In this document: positions 31,405 to 39,868 of the stretch, one piece after another | How positions within the stretch are numbered: position 1 is the first letter of the stretch | Layout: each line of letters starts with the position of its first letter | Origin: Burkholderiaceae bacterium | GTDB lineage: Bacteria > Pseudomonadota > Gammaproteobacteria > Burkholderiales > Burkholderiaceae_E | Assembly: GCA_023954015.1 (NCBI GenBank) | Contig: JAMLIS010000019.1 | Span: 1-54,295, forward strand | Reading direction: 5' to 3' | DNA: 54,295 nucleotides | The notes under the pieces: model-generated | Databases searched by the model: none | What the model saw: only the letters and a program-made list of their open reading frames with translations | What the model was told of the DNA's origin: nothing | Program-made: the position numbers and the translations under genes

Positions 31405-32916
31405 ATGGACGCTGCGCGCGAGAAAAGCACCGACGTCGACCCGCACCGCCGAGGCTGGATCCTCGTCGCGCTGATGTTCGCGATGATGCTGGCGGCGATG
31501 GACACGACGATCGTTTCCACGGCGATTCCGCAGATCGTCGGCGACCTGGGCGGCTTTGCGCTGATCAGCTGGGTGTTCTCGGTCTACCTGCTGGCGCAGA
31601 CGGTGACCATTCCGCTCTACGGCAATCTCGCCGACATGTTCGGGCGCAAGCCGGTGCTGGTCGTCGGCACGCTGGTCTTCCTCGTCGGCTCGGCGGCATG
31701 CGCGTTGTCGTGGAACATGGTGTCGCTGATCGTCTTTCGCGCGCTGCAGGGACTCGGCGCGGGGTCGATCATGGCCACGGTCAACACGATCGCCGGCGAT
31801 CTGTATTCCGTTCGCGAGCGCGCCCGCGTCCAGGGCTGGCTCTCCAGCGTCTGGGGCGTGGCGGCGGTGGCAGGGCCGCTGCTGGGCGGCGTGTTCGCGG
31901 AGCATGCGACCTGGCGCTGGATCTTCCTGATCAACCTGCCGATCGGCGCGCTGGCGCTGGCCCTGCTCGGGCGCTTCCTCCACGAGAACCCGCCGCATCG
32001 TGCGCACCGGATCGACTACGCGGGTTCGATCCTGGTCCTGTGCACCGGATGCGTGCTGATCTTCGGCCTGTTGCAGGGCGGGCAGGCGTGGCCGTGGTGG
32101 TCGGCGCCCGGCATCGGCGTATTCGCGCTGGGCGCGGCGCTGATCGCTGCCACCGTGTGGGTGGAGCGGCATGCCGCCGAACCGATCATGCCGGGGTGGC
32201 TGTGGCGCGATCGGGTCCTGGCCGGCACCAACCTGTCGATGATCGGCATGGGGGCCGTGCTGATGGGGCCGAACGTCTTTCTGCCCACGTACGGGCAGTC
32301 GGTGCTCGGGCTGGGCGCGATCGTCGCCGGCTTCGTGCTCGCCAGCGTCAGCATCGGCTGGCCGCTGGCGTCGGCGCTCTCGGGGCCGGTGTACGCGCGC
32401 ATCGGTTTTCGCGATGCGGGTCTTGCCGGCGGCGCGCTGATGACGCTCGCCGCATTCGCGTTTCTCGCCCTGCCCGATTTCCCCTCCGTGTGGCTGCTGG
32501 TACTCGATCAGATCGCGCTGGGCGCCGGTTTCGGGTTGCTGTCCACTCCGCTGCTGGTGGGCGTGCAATCGACCGTCGGCTGGGACCGGCGCGGCACAGT
32601 CACCGGCGCCAACATCTTTTCGCGCTATCTTGGGCAGACGCTGGGCGCGGCGATCTTCGGCGCGATCTTCAATTCCACGCTTCACGAGCGGTTGATCGGC
32701 GCGTCGGCGGAATTGCGTGTGCAGTTGCCGCGGCACGTCGACGAGGTGATCGACGCGCTGCACGGCGCGAACCTGTCGATGCCTGCCCGCCAATACCTGC
32801 GCGAGGCGATCGGTACGGCCACCGGGCACGTCTACGTGGGCGTGTCGGTGATCGCGGTGTGCACGCTCGTCGTGTTGCTCGTGGCGCCGCGGCGCTTTAG
32901 GCTGGCCGATAGCTGA
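31405..32916 (+). CDS. DHA2-family MFS drug exporter
   Basis: The 503-residue protein has about 14 membrane spans. It shows DTTIVSTAIPQIVGDLGG in span 1, motif A as GNLADMFGRKPVLVVG and motif C-like GPLLGGVFAEHATWRWIF, all typical of the EmrB/QacA (DHA2) group. It would extrude lipophilic or cationic compounds by proton antiport. No EmrA-type adaptor gene is next to it. The ATG at 31405 starts the hydrophilic leader MDAAREKSTDVDPHRRGW; the longer frame upstream is shadow sequence. Confidence 0.88.
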   Translation: MDAAREKSTDVDPHRRGWILVALMFAMMLAAMDTTIVSTAIPQIVGDLGGFALISWVFSVYLLAQTVTIPLYGNLADMFGRKPVLVVGTLVFLVGSAACALSWNMVSLIVFRALQGLGAGSIMATVNTIAGDLYSVRERARVQGWLSSVWGVAAVAGPLLGGVFAEHATWRWIFLINLPIGALALALLGRFLHENPPHRAHRIDYAGSILVLCTGCVLIFGLLQGGQAWPWWSAPGIGVFALGAALIAATVWVERHAAEPIMPGWLWRDRVLAGTNLSMIGMGAVLMGPNVFLPTYGQSVLGLGAIVAGFVLASVSIGWPLASALSGPVYARIGFRDAGLAGGALMTLAAFAFLALPDFPSVWLLVLDQIALGAGFGLLSTPLLVGVQSTVGWDRRGTVTGANIFSRYLGQTLGAAIFGAIFNSTLHERLIGASAELRVQLPRHVDEVIDALHGANLSMPARQYLREAIGTATGHVYVGVSVIAVCTLVVLLVAPRRFRLADS

Positions 32917-32937
32917 ACGAAGGATGCCGGCGCAGCG

Positions 32938-34428
32938 ATGGCTTTCGTCTTCGACAATACCTACGCCCGTGAACTGGCCGGCACCTACGTGCCGTGGAAG
33001 CCGGTTGCCGTGCCGCAGCCGCGGCTGCTGTTCCTGAACCGCGAACTCGCCGTCGAACTCGGACTGGATGCCGAAGCGCTCGACGGCGACGGGCTCGCGT
33101 CGCTGTTCGCAGGAAACGTGCTGCCCGAGGGCGCGGAGCCGCTGGCGCAGGCCTACGCCGGCCATCAGTTCGGCATGTTTTCGCCGCAGCTCGGCGACGG
33201 GCGTGCGGTGCTGCTGGGCGAAGTGATCGACCGGCGGGGCCGGCGGCGCGACATCGCCTTCAAGGGATCGGGACGCACGCCCTTCGCGCGCGGCGGCGAC
33301 GGAAAGGCAGCGGTCGGCCCGATGCTGCGCGAAGTGCTGATCGGCGAATGGATGCACGCCGTGGGCATTCCGAGCACGCGCGCGCTCGCCGTCGTCGCCA
33401 CCGGGGAGCCGGTCTATCGCGAACAGCCGCTGCCCGGCGCGGTGCTCACGCGCGTGGCGTCGAGCCACCTGCGCGTGGGAACGCTGCAGTTCTTCGCCGC
33501 GCGCGGAGAGCGTGAAACGCTGCGTCGCGTGGTCGACTACGCGATCGCACGACACGACCCCGAGCTGGCGCACGAGCCCGATCGCTACGTGGCGCTGCTG
33601 CGTGCGGTCGCCGCGCGCCAGGCGCGGCTGGTTGCGCAGTGGATGAACGTCGGCTTCATCCACGGCGTGATGAACACCGACAACATGACGTTGTCGGGCG
33701 AGACCATCGACTACGGCCCCTGCGCTTTCCTCGAGGCCTACGACCCGGCGACGGTGTTCAGCAGCATCGACGAGGGCGGGCGCTACGCCTACGCGAACCA
33801 GCCGCGGATCGCGCGCTGGAACCTGGCTCGTCTCGCCGAGACGCTCGTGCTGCTGATGGCCGATCCGGACGACGAGGCGGCGGCGCAGCACGCCGTGGCG
33901 CAGCTCACCGCACCGCTCGACGCGTTTCCCGAGTGGTACGAGGCCGCGTTGCGCGAGGGCCAGCGCGCAAAGCTCGGATTGCTGCCCGGTTCGACGCAGG
34001 AAATGGCGGGCGACGCGGCGCTCGCCGACGACTGGCTGGCGCTGCTGCACGCGCAGCGGGTGGACTTCACGCTCGCGTGGCGCCGGCTGGCCGATGCCGC
34101 GCAGGGCGACGAGGCGCCGTTGCGTGCGCTGTTCACCGATTCCGCTGCGCTCGAGGCGTGGCTCGTGCGCTGGCGCGGGCGCTGCGCGACCGCTGACGGC
34201 CCGGCGCGTGCGCAGCAGATGCGGCGGGTCAGTCCGTGGGTGATCCCACGCAATCACCGCGTCGAAGAAGCGCTGTCGGCGGCGTCGCGCAACGACGATC
34301 TCGCCGTCTTCGACGATCTCCTCGCCGCCTTGCGCAAGCCCTTCGACGAGTCGGACGCCCAGGTGTACTACGCGCAGCCCGCGCCGCCGGAATGGGTCGC
34401 CGGCTACCGGACGTTCTGCGGGACTTGA
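32938..34428 (+). CDS. selO: Protein adenylyltransferase SelO (YdiU)
   Basis: The 496-residue protein is a full-length SelO pseudokinase-fold enzyme. Visible are QAYAGHQFGMFSPQLGDGRA, DIAFKGSGRTPFARGGDGKA, VGFIHGVMNTDNMTLSGETI and DYGPCAFL, which supply the flipped-ATP binding and catalytic residues. SelO transfers AMP to Ser, Thr or Tyr of target proteins and is tied to redox stress in E. coli. The protein ends YRTFCGT, so the C-terminal Cys that forms a regulatory disulfide in bacterial SelO is probably kept. It starts 21 bases after the exporter gene with GAAGGA upstream. Confidence 0.93.
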   Translation: MAFVFDNTYARELAGTYVPWKPVAVPQPRLLFLNRELAVELGLDAEALDGDGLASLFAGNVLPEGAEPLAQAYAGHQFGMFSPQLGDGRAVLLGEVIDRRGRRRDIAFKGSGRTPFARGGDGKAAVGPMLREVLIGEWMHAVGIPSTRALAVVATGEPVYREQPLPGAVLTRVASSHLRVGTLQFFAARGERETLRRVVDYAIARHDPELAHEPDRYVALLRAVAARQARLVAQWMNVGFIHGVMNTDNMTLSGETIDYGPCAFLEAYDPATVFSSIDEGGRYAYANQPRIARWNLARLAETLVLLMADPDDEAAAQHAVAQLTAPLDAFPEWYEAALREGQRAKLGLLPGSTQEMAGDAALADDWLALLHAQRVDFTLAWRRLADAAQGDEAPLRALFTDSAALEAWLVRWRGRCATADGPARAQQMRRVSPWVIPRNHRVEEALSAASRNDDLAVFDDLLAALRKPFDESDAQVYYAQPAPPEWVAGYRTFCGT

Positions 34429-34465
34429 AGGAGCCGTCGCGGCGCCGAGGCAGGTAACCGGACGC

Positions 34466-34849
34466 CTACAGCTGCATCTCGCAACGCTCGACTTCGATCA
34501 CCAGCGCACCGCGCGCCCACGGGAATACGGCCTTGGCGCGCGCCGCGAGTTCGCCTTCGGCCTGCACGCTGCCCTTGCCGAAAACGACGCCGCCCTGGCC
34601 CGGCCCGCGCGTTCCGCGCACGCCGCGCGAAGCGGCCATCAGCTGGATGCGGCTGTCACGCTTCAGGTTCTCCTCGGTGCGCTCGTAATGGCCGGCGGGA
34701 AGAATGATGCGTTCGTCGTCGATGCCGATCCGGCGCGCATAGTCGCCCCAGTTGCCGACGAGATGCGGGCCGTCGGGGCCCTGCGTGACGATGGCGACGA
34801 ACTCGGCTTTCTCGAGCAGTTCGCGGGCGGTGGGGTCGAGTGCGGTCAT
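34466..34849 (-). CDS. Pyridoxamine 5'-phosphate oxidase-family FMN-binding protein
   Basis: The 127-residue protein has the split-barrel FMN-binding pattern: RELLEKAEFVAIVTQGPDGPHLVGNWGDY, then ILPAGHYERTEENLKRDSRI and GVVFGKGSVQ. It is about half the length of true PdxH and lacks its C-terminal signature, so it is more likely a general flavin reductase or heme- or FMN-binding protein of the family. The ATG at 34849 is the only sensible start. It converges on selO. Confidence 0.75.
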   Translation of the reverse strand: MTALDPTARELLEKAEFVAIVTQGPDGPHLVGNWGDYARRIGIDDERIILPAGHYERTEENLKRDSRIQLMAASRGVRGTRGPGQGGVVFGKGSVQAEGELAARAKAVFPWARGALVIEVERCEMQL

Positions 34850-35043
34850 GTCCTTTCCCTCGGGTGATCGTTACGGAACCGCGAGGGTCGCGCTGCGGGC
34901 CCGCAGGCGAAATGATGTAGCTCAATTCGGGTACCGGCTGCGGGCGGTGACGATCCGTCCTCACGGCACATCCGAATTCATTTGACAGCCGGCCTGGTGC
35001 GCTGCTCCAATTCCCGCGGCCTCGGGCCGAAGAGGCACTCTCC

Positions 35044-36099
35044 ATGATGAGCATCGGCACTCCGCTGATGTGGTCGCTGTTCGCAGCCTTCGTCATCGTC
35101 GCGCTGCTCGTCGATTTCCTCGCACTGAAGGGCCAGGGGGCGCACGCGGTCTCGATGAAGGAGGCGAGCGTCTGGTCGCTGCTCTGGGTCGCGGTCTCCT
35201 TCGTCTTCGTCGGCTGGCTGTGGTGGTACCTGGGCGGCACCTCCGACGACACGACCGCGCGGGCGCTTGCCGGCGACAAGGCGCTCGAGTTCGTTACCGG
35301 CTACCTGGTCGAGAAGGCCCTGGCCGTCGACAACATCTTCGTGTTCCTGATGGTGTTCACCTACTTCGCCGTGCCGGGCGAGTTCCAGAAGCGCGTGCTG
35401 ATGATCGGGATCCTCGGCGCGCTCTTGCTGCGCGCCGCGATGATCCTCGTCGGCGCCTGGCTGATCGTGCGCTTCCACTGGGTGCTGTACGTGTTCGGTG
35501 CATTCCTCGTCTTCACGGGCATCAAGATGTGGTGGGCGGCCGGCAAGGAACCCGACCTCGACTCGAATCCGGCGCTGCGATGGATCAACCGGCGGATGAA
35601 GGTTGCGCCGAGCTACGACGGCGAGCGCTTCTTCACGCGCGTCGACGGCGTGCGAATGGCGACGCCGCTGTTCGTCGTGATCCTGCTGATCGGCATCGTC
35701 GACGTCGTGTTCGCGGTCGACTCGATCCCGGCGATCTTCGCGATCACGACCGATCCGTTCATCGTGCTGACGTCGAACGTGTTCGCGATCCTCGGCCTGC
35801 GTGCGATGTACTTCCTGCTCGCCGGCGTGCACGAGCGCTTCCACCTGCTCACCTATGGGCTCGCGATCGTGCTGGTGTTCATCGGCGCCAAGATGCTGCT
35901 GATCGACGTCTACAAGATCCCGGTCGCGTGGTCGCTCGGCGTGACGATCGTCGTGCTGGCTGCGACGATGCTGCTGTCGCTGCGGGTCGCGCCGCGCGGC
36001 ACCGGGGGCAGCGCGTACCCGTTCCGCGCGAAGCCGGCGCCGGATGCTGCTGGCGCGGACCGTGCGCTGGTCCGTTCCCGTGACGAAGTGCATCGGTGA
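35044..36099 (+). CDS. TerC-family integral membrane protein
   Basis: The 351-residue protein has about nine spans and the paired TerC motifs: EKALAVDNIFVFLMVF in the first half and DVVFAVDSIPAIFAITTDPF in the second. Between them lies a loop with RWINRRMKVAPSYDGERFFT. Acidic residues in the motifs are thought to handle Mn2+ or other divalent ions; members include Alx and TerC. GAAGAGG precedes a double ATG; either may start. The leader has no yybP-ykoY riboswitch that I can recognise. A TTGACA at 34982-34987 is a possible -35 with no good -10. Confidence 0.87.
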   Translation: MMSIGTPLMWSLFAAFVIVALLVDFLALKGQGAHAVSMKEASVWSLLWVAVSFVFVGWLWWYLGGTSDDTTARALAGDKALEFVTGYLVEKALAVDNIFVFLMVFTYFAVPGEFQKRVLMIGILGALLLRAAMILVGAWLIVRFHWVLYVFGAFLVFTGIKMWWAAGKEPDLDSNPALRWINRRMKVAPSYDGERFFTRVDGVRMATPLFVVILLIGIVDVVFAVDSIPAIFAITTDPFIVLTSNVFAILGLRAMYFLLAGVHERFHLLTYGLAIVLVFIGAKMLLIDVYKIPVAWSLGVTIVVLAATMLLSLRVAPRGTGGSAYPFRAKPAPDAAGADRALVRSRDEVHR

Positions 36100-36298
36100 C
36101 GTCTCCGATCGGTGCGAGTCCGTCGAGCACCCTCCGGGGCAGGGGGTCGCCCACGCTTCGAGCGCGACGAGGTCCGCTCCGGCGGGTTCCGGTGGACTGC
36201 GCCCGGGTACGCGCCGTCGATGTTCATCGCGCCTACGCTCGTGGTGCCGGATCGTCGGAATCGCTGCGACGCGCCGCAGCGCCGGCGCGTGCGGGACA

Positions 36299-37135
36299 AT
36301 GGGGGCCTCGACCTCCGAAAAGAGTGCCCGCTTGGAAACGAAGCCCGCCGCCGCCTACGCCGCGCTCGATGCGCGTTGCTTCCGTGCCAGCACATTGACC
36401 CGCGGTCCGTGGGACTCCGGCCATCAGCATGCCGGCCCGCCGGTCGCGCTCGTCTGCCGCGCCGTCGAGCAGGCCGCGCGCGAGCACGGGCTCACCCACA
36501 TCGCGCGCCTAACGGCGAACCTGCTGCGCCCGGTGCCGATCGGCGAACTCATCGTCGAGGTGACGACCGACTACGTCGGTCGCAACGCGGCGCACTTCTC
36601 GGCGCATCTGATGGCGGGCGACAAGGACGTCGCGCGCTTCACCGCGCTCGCGCAACGCGAGTGCCCGCTGGATCTGCCGTCGATGCTTCCCGGACACCCG
36701 TTGCCGAAGGCGCCGCTCGCGCCCGAGGAGTCGCAGCCGGTGGATTTTCCTTTCGCGGGGAGGGCAACCGGATACGCGGATCTCGTCGAGACGCGTCTTG
36801 CGCGGGGAAGATTCTGGAACGGCCCGTGCGCGGTCTGGTTCCGCCTGCGCCATCCGCTGCTGGCGGGAGAATCCCCGAGCCCGTACCAGCGGGTCGCGGT
36901 CGTAGCCGACTCCGGCAACGGCGTGAGCGCGGTGCTCGACTACGAGCGTTACACCTTCGTGAACTTCGACCTGACGATCAACCTGCTGCGACGTCCGGCC
37001 GGAGAGTGGATCTGCCTCGATGCGCGCACGGCGCTCGGCTCGTCCGGCGGCGGTCTTGCCGAATCGGCCCTCTACGATGCCGACGGACTGATCGGTCGGG
37101 CGACGCAGAGCCTGGCCGTGCGCACGAGAGCCTGA
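36299..37135 (+). CDS. TesB-like acyl-CoA thioesterase-family protein
   Basis: The 278-residue protein has the double hot-dog organisation. The first half has GPWDSGHQHAGPPVALVCRAVEQA and LTANLLRPVPIGELIVEVTTDYVGRNA. The second has RVAVVADSGNGVSAVLDYERYTFVNFDLTINLLRRPAGEWICLDA and SGGGLAESALYDADGLIGRATQSL. This matches uncharacterised thioesterase-superfamily proteins that hydrolyse acyl-CoA esters. The ATG at 36299 gives a short polar leader. A TTG 12 codons later is an alternative. The 199 bases upstream carry no gene I can support. Confidence 0.78.
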   Translation: MGASTSEKSARLETKPAAAYAALDARCFRASTLTRGPWDSGHQHAGPPVALVCRAVEQAAREHGLTHIARLTANLLRPVPIGELIVEVTTDYVGRNAAHFSAHLMAGDKDVARFTALAQRECPLDLPSMLPGHPLPKAPLAPEESQPVDFPFAGRATGYADLVETRLARGRFWNGPCAVWFRLRHPLLAGESPSPYQRVAVVADSGNGVSAVLDYERYTFVNFDLTINLLRRPAGEWICLDARTALGSSGGGLAESALYDADGLIGRATQSLAVRTRA

Positions 37136-37161
37136 GCGCCGGTCCGCGTTCGTGCCGGACG

Positions 37162-37890
37162 TCAGCGCGGATTCGTCGGTTCCGGAATGGCCAGGCCGCG
37201 CGCCACCGCCGGGCGTTCGACGAATGCGGCGAGCACGCGCGCCGTCTCGGGAAAGTCGCCGAAACCGACCAGTTCGCGCGCACCGTAGAAGCCGACGAGG
37301 TTGCGCACCCATGGAAAGATCGCGATATCGGCGATCGTGTATTCGTCGCCCATGATCCATCGACGCCCGGCGACGCGCTGCTCGATCACGTGCAGCAGCC
37401 GCCGCGACTCGGTCAGGTAGCGGTCGCGCGGCCGCTTGTCCTCGTAGTCCTTGCCGGCGAACTTGTGGAAGAAGCCCAGCTGGCCGAACATCGGGCCGAC
37501 GCCGCCCACCTGGAACATCAGCCACTGGATCGTCTCGTAGCGGGCGGCCGGATCCGACGGCATGAAGTCTTCACGCCCGAGTGCAGCGCACTTCTCCGAC
37601 AGGTAGATCAGGATCGCGCCCGATTCGAAGAGCGCCAGCGGCTTGCCGCCGGGGCCGTCGGGATCGACGATCGCCGGGATCTTGTTGTTGGGGTTCAGCG
37701 ACAGGAACTCGGGCGACAGCTGGTCGTTCGTGTCGAAGTTCACGCGGTGCGGCTCGTAGGGCAGCGCGGTCTCCTCGAGCATGATCGAAGCCTTCACGCC
37801 GTTGGGCGTGGGCAGCGAATAGAGCTGGATGCGATCGGGATGGCGCGCGGGCCACTTCTTCGTGATCGGAAAGGCGGAGAGGTCGGTCAT
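37162..37890 (-). CDS. Glutathione S-transferase (YghU/YfcG-like)
   Basis: The 242-residue protein has a thioredoxin-like N-terminal domain with YSLPTPNGVKASIMLEE, where Thr/Asn near the start stabilise the thiolate. LNPNNKIPAIVDPDGP (cis-Pro) and LFESGAILIYL (glutathione gamma-Glu contact) follow. The all-helical C-terminal domain ends in GDEYTIADIAIFPWVRNL. This pattern fits the nu-class/YghU-type disulfide-bond reductases. The start ATG at 37890 removes an arginine-rich shadow extension. Confidence 0.88.
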   Translation of the reverse strand: MTDLSAFPITKKWPARHPDRIQLYSLPTPNGVKASIMLEETALPYEPHRVNFDTNDQLSPEFLSLNPNNKIPAIVDPDGPGGKPLALFESGAILIYLSEKCAALGREDFMPSDPAARYETIQWLMFQVGGVGPMFGQLGFFHKFAGKDYEDKRPRDRYLTESRRLLHVIEQRVAGRRWIMGDEYTIADIAIFPWVRNLVGFYGARELVGFGDFPETARVLAAFVERPAVARGLAIPEPTNPR

Positions 37891-37975
37891 CTCGGAACTC
37901 CGGTCGGCATACGGGAAGGGTAGCGCTTCGGGCCCGCGCCCGCGTCCGGTGCGGCGGCGGCGGCAGTCGAGGCGA

Positions 37976-38638
37976 TCAGCGGGTATCGCGTCGCGGGGCT
38001 CGCAGCAGGTGCCGCAGGAACCAGTCGCGTGCGAGCCGCGCCACCGCATCGAGCGTTCCCGGTTCCTCGAACAGGTGCGTCGCGCCGGGAACGATCACGA
38101 GTCGCTTTTCGCATCCCAGCCGGGCGAGCGCCTGCTCGTTCGCCTCGATCACCGGACGGTCGTCGCCGCCGACGATCAGCAGCGTCGGCGCACGCACGCG
38201 CGAAAGTGCCTCTCCCGCCAGGTCGGGCCGGCCTCCCCGCGACACCACTGCCGCGATCGCGTCGGGCCGCTCGGCAGCGGCGGCCAGCGCGGCGCCGGCG
38301 CCGGTGCTCGCGCCGAACAGCCCGATGGCAAGACCGCGCGTCGCTTCGTAGTCGAGCAGCCAGTCGGCAATGCCGACCAGGCGTGTCTCGAGCAGCGCGA
38401 TGTCGAAGCGAAGATGCCGCGCGCGCTCGTCCGCGCGGTCCTCCTCGGCCGTGAGCAGGTCGGCGAGCACGGTAGCCAGCCCTGCGTCGGAGAGTTGTCG
38501 CCCGACGTGCCGGTTGCGCGAGCTGAAGCGGCTGCTGCCGCTGCCGTGCGCGAACAACACGATCCCGCTCGCCCCGGCCGACACGGTCAGGTCCGCGTCG
38601 AGCACGACCGATTCGATCGGAATGCGGACCGGGCGCAC
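37976..38638 (-). CDS. Dienelactone-hydrolase-like alpha/beta hydrolase
   Basis: The 220-residue protein has the nucleophile elbow FGASTGAGAAL, the oxyanion-region motif LFAHGSGSSRFS, an acid in VGGDDRPV and the histidine in GATHLFEEPG. It is close to the hydrolases often fused to or encoded with phosphoribosyltransferase domains in Proteobacteria; here it stands alone. The substrate is unknown. The start is a GTG with AAGGAGTA upstream. The 205 bases from here to the next gene contain an 11-base direct repeat (GCTGCGTTCGA) and nothing else identifiable. Confidence 0.8.
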   Translation of the reverse strand: MRPVRIPIESVVLDADLTVSAGASGIVLFAHGSGSSRFSSRNRHVGRQLSDAGLATVLADLLTAEEDRADERARHLRFDIALLETRLVGIADWLLDYEATRGLAIGLFGASTGAGAALAAAAERPDAIAAVVSRGGRPDLAGEALSRVRAPTLLIVGGDDRPVIEANEQALARLGCEKRLVIVPGATHLFEEPGTLDAVARLARDWFLRHLLRAPRRDTR

Positions 38639-38843
38639 GGCTACTCCTTTCCTTCGATCCCGCCGGCGGGCGCTGCACTCCTGCCGTCGAGCAGCGCGAT
38701 GGTCATCGAGAACCTGTTGCACACGGCGTTCCCGCCCCGCTGCGTTCGAGCCTGGCTGCGTTCGAATGACAATTCGGCGGCGAGGGACGTGCCGGGCGGC
38801 ACTATGCTCGGCGGGATAGACACTACGTGAACGGAGAGAATCG

Positions 38844-39491
38844 ATGCGCACGTGGCTGTTCGTCCCCGGTTTGTTGCTCGTCTCGCTGGCGACGCTCTCG
38901 TGCCCCGCCGTCGCGGCGCAGCCGTTGCGCGAGATCGGCGATTGCACGATCCGGCCCGGGACCCTTTGTCCCGGCGCCGACCTGCGGCGCGCCGACCTGC
39001 GCGGTGCGGATCTGTCGAATGCGCAGTTCACGAATGCCGACCTGACCGGAGCGCGCCTCGACGGCGCGAAGCTGCGGGCAGCGAACCTTCGGCAGGCGAA
39101 ATTGCGCGGTGCCGACCTGCGCAACGCGGCGCTCGGGGAAGCCGACCTGCTGGGTGCCGTGTTGCGCGACGCAGATCTGTCGGGAGCCGATCTTTCCGAT
39201 GCGAACCTGCGCGATGCCCGGCTGCAGGCGGCCTCGCTGCGCGGCGCGACGCTGCGCCACGTCGATCTCACCGCTGCCGAATTGCGCGGTGCGGATCTAT
39301 CGGGGGCCGATCTGCGCCAGGCGCAGTTGCGCGGCGCCGACCTGGAGGGCGCCTCGCTGGCCGGAGCCGACCTGCGCGGAGCCGACCTGCGAAGCGCGAA
39401 CCTGGACGGAGCGAACCTCGACTCGGCGAACACCGAGGGCGCGCAGTTTCTCGGAGCGAAGACGCAGGGCTGCCGCGGTTGCCCCTCGTGA
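38844..39491 (+). CDS. Exported pentapeptide-repeat protein
   Basis: The 215-residue protein has a signal peptide (WLFVPGLLLVSLATLSCPAVAA). Its approximately 30 pentapeptide repeats of the A(D/N)LxG type, for example ADLRGADLSN and ADLSGADLSDANL, should fold as a right-handed quadrilateral beta-helix. It ends TQGCRGCPS with two cysteines, which could pair with cysteines flanking the helix start (DCTIRPGTLC). Periplasmic location is predicted. Family roles range from DNA mimicry to unknown; nothing here specifies one. GGAGAG precedes the ATG. Confidence 0.87.
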   Translation: MRTWLFVPGLLLVSLATLSCPAVAAQPLREIGDCTIRPGTLCPGADLRRADLRGADLSNAQFTNADLTGARLDGAKLRAANLRQAKLRGADLRNAALGEADLLGAVLRDADLSGADLSDANLRDARLQAASLRGATLRHVDLTAAELRGADLSGADLRQAQLRGADLEGASLAGADLRGADLRSANLDGANLDSANTEGAQFLGAKTQGCRGCPS

Positions 39492-39513
39492 GACGTCCTG
39501 CGCCGCTCTTCGC

Positions 39514-39825
39514 CTACCCGAGTTTTTCGAGCGTCCCCGTCGCTTCGGCGAGCAGGTAGTAGAAGGTGACGCGGTGCTTGCGCCGCTCGCCTTTCATCTT
39601 CTCGAGCACCGACTGGATGCCGGCGTCGGCGGCCTGCGCGGGCAGGCCCAGCTTCTTCGCGGCGAACCCGTCCCGGACGGTGGCGAGTTCGCTGCGGTCC
39701 GTTCCGGCGACGAGCGACGAATCGGGATCACGCAACGCGATGCCGCAGTACTTGACGATCGACGAGACGGCGTTCTCGTCGACGTTCGGCGTGTACTTGC
39801 GCAGGTCGACCAGGTAGTTTTCCAT
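39514..39825 (-). CDS. DUF2853 protein
   Basis: The 103-residue protein begins MENYLVDLRKYTPNVDENAV and continues with YCGIALRDPDSSLVAG, DRSELATVRDGF and KMKGERRKHRVTFYYLLAE, which are the conserved stretches of DUF2853. These are small, all-helical cytosolic proteins of unknown function. AAGGAG lies 6 bases before the ATG. It converges on the pentapeptide gene and follows the ClC gene on the same strand. Confidence 0.83.
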   Translation of the reverse strand: MENYLVDLRKYTPNVDENAVSSIVKYCGIALRDPDSSLVAGTDRSELATVRDGFAAKKLGLPAQAADAGIQSVLEKMKGERRKHRVTFYYLLAEATGTLEKLG

Positions 39826-39868
39826 AGCGACTCCTTGGGGAACGAGGGCGGACGATGTCGTATCCGTG

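Noticed and set aside
30664..34257. A 1197-codon minus-strand reading frame opposite the exporter and selO.
   Set aside because: It is a high-GC shadow. The plus-strand genes have clear families, and this frame is Arg/His/Gln-rich without motifs.
34982..35043. A yybP-ykoY manganese riboswitch before the TerC gene.
   Set aside because: The leader is too short and lacks the conserved bases I would expect.
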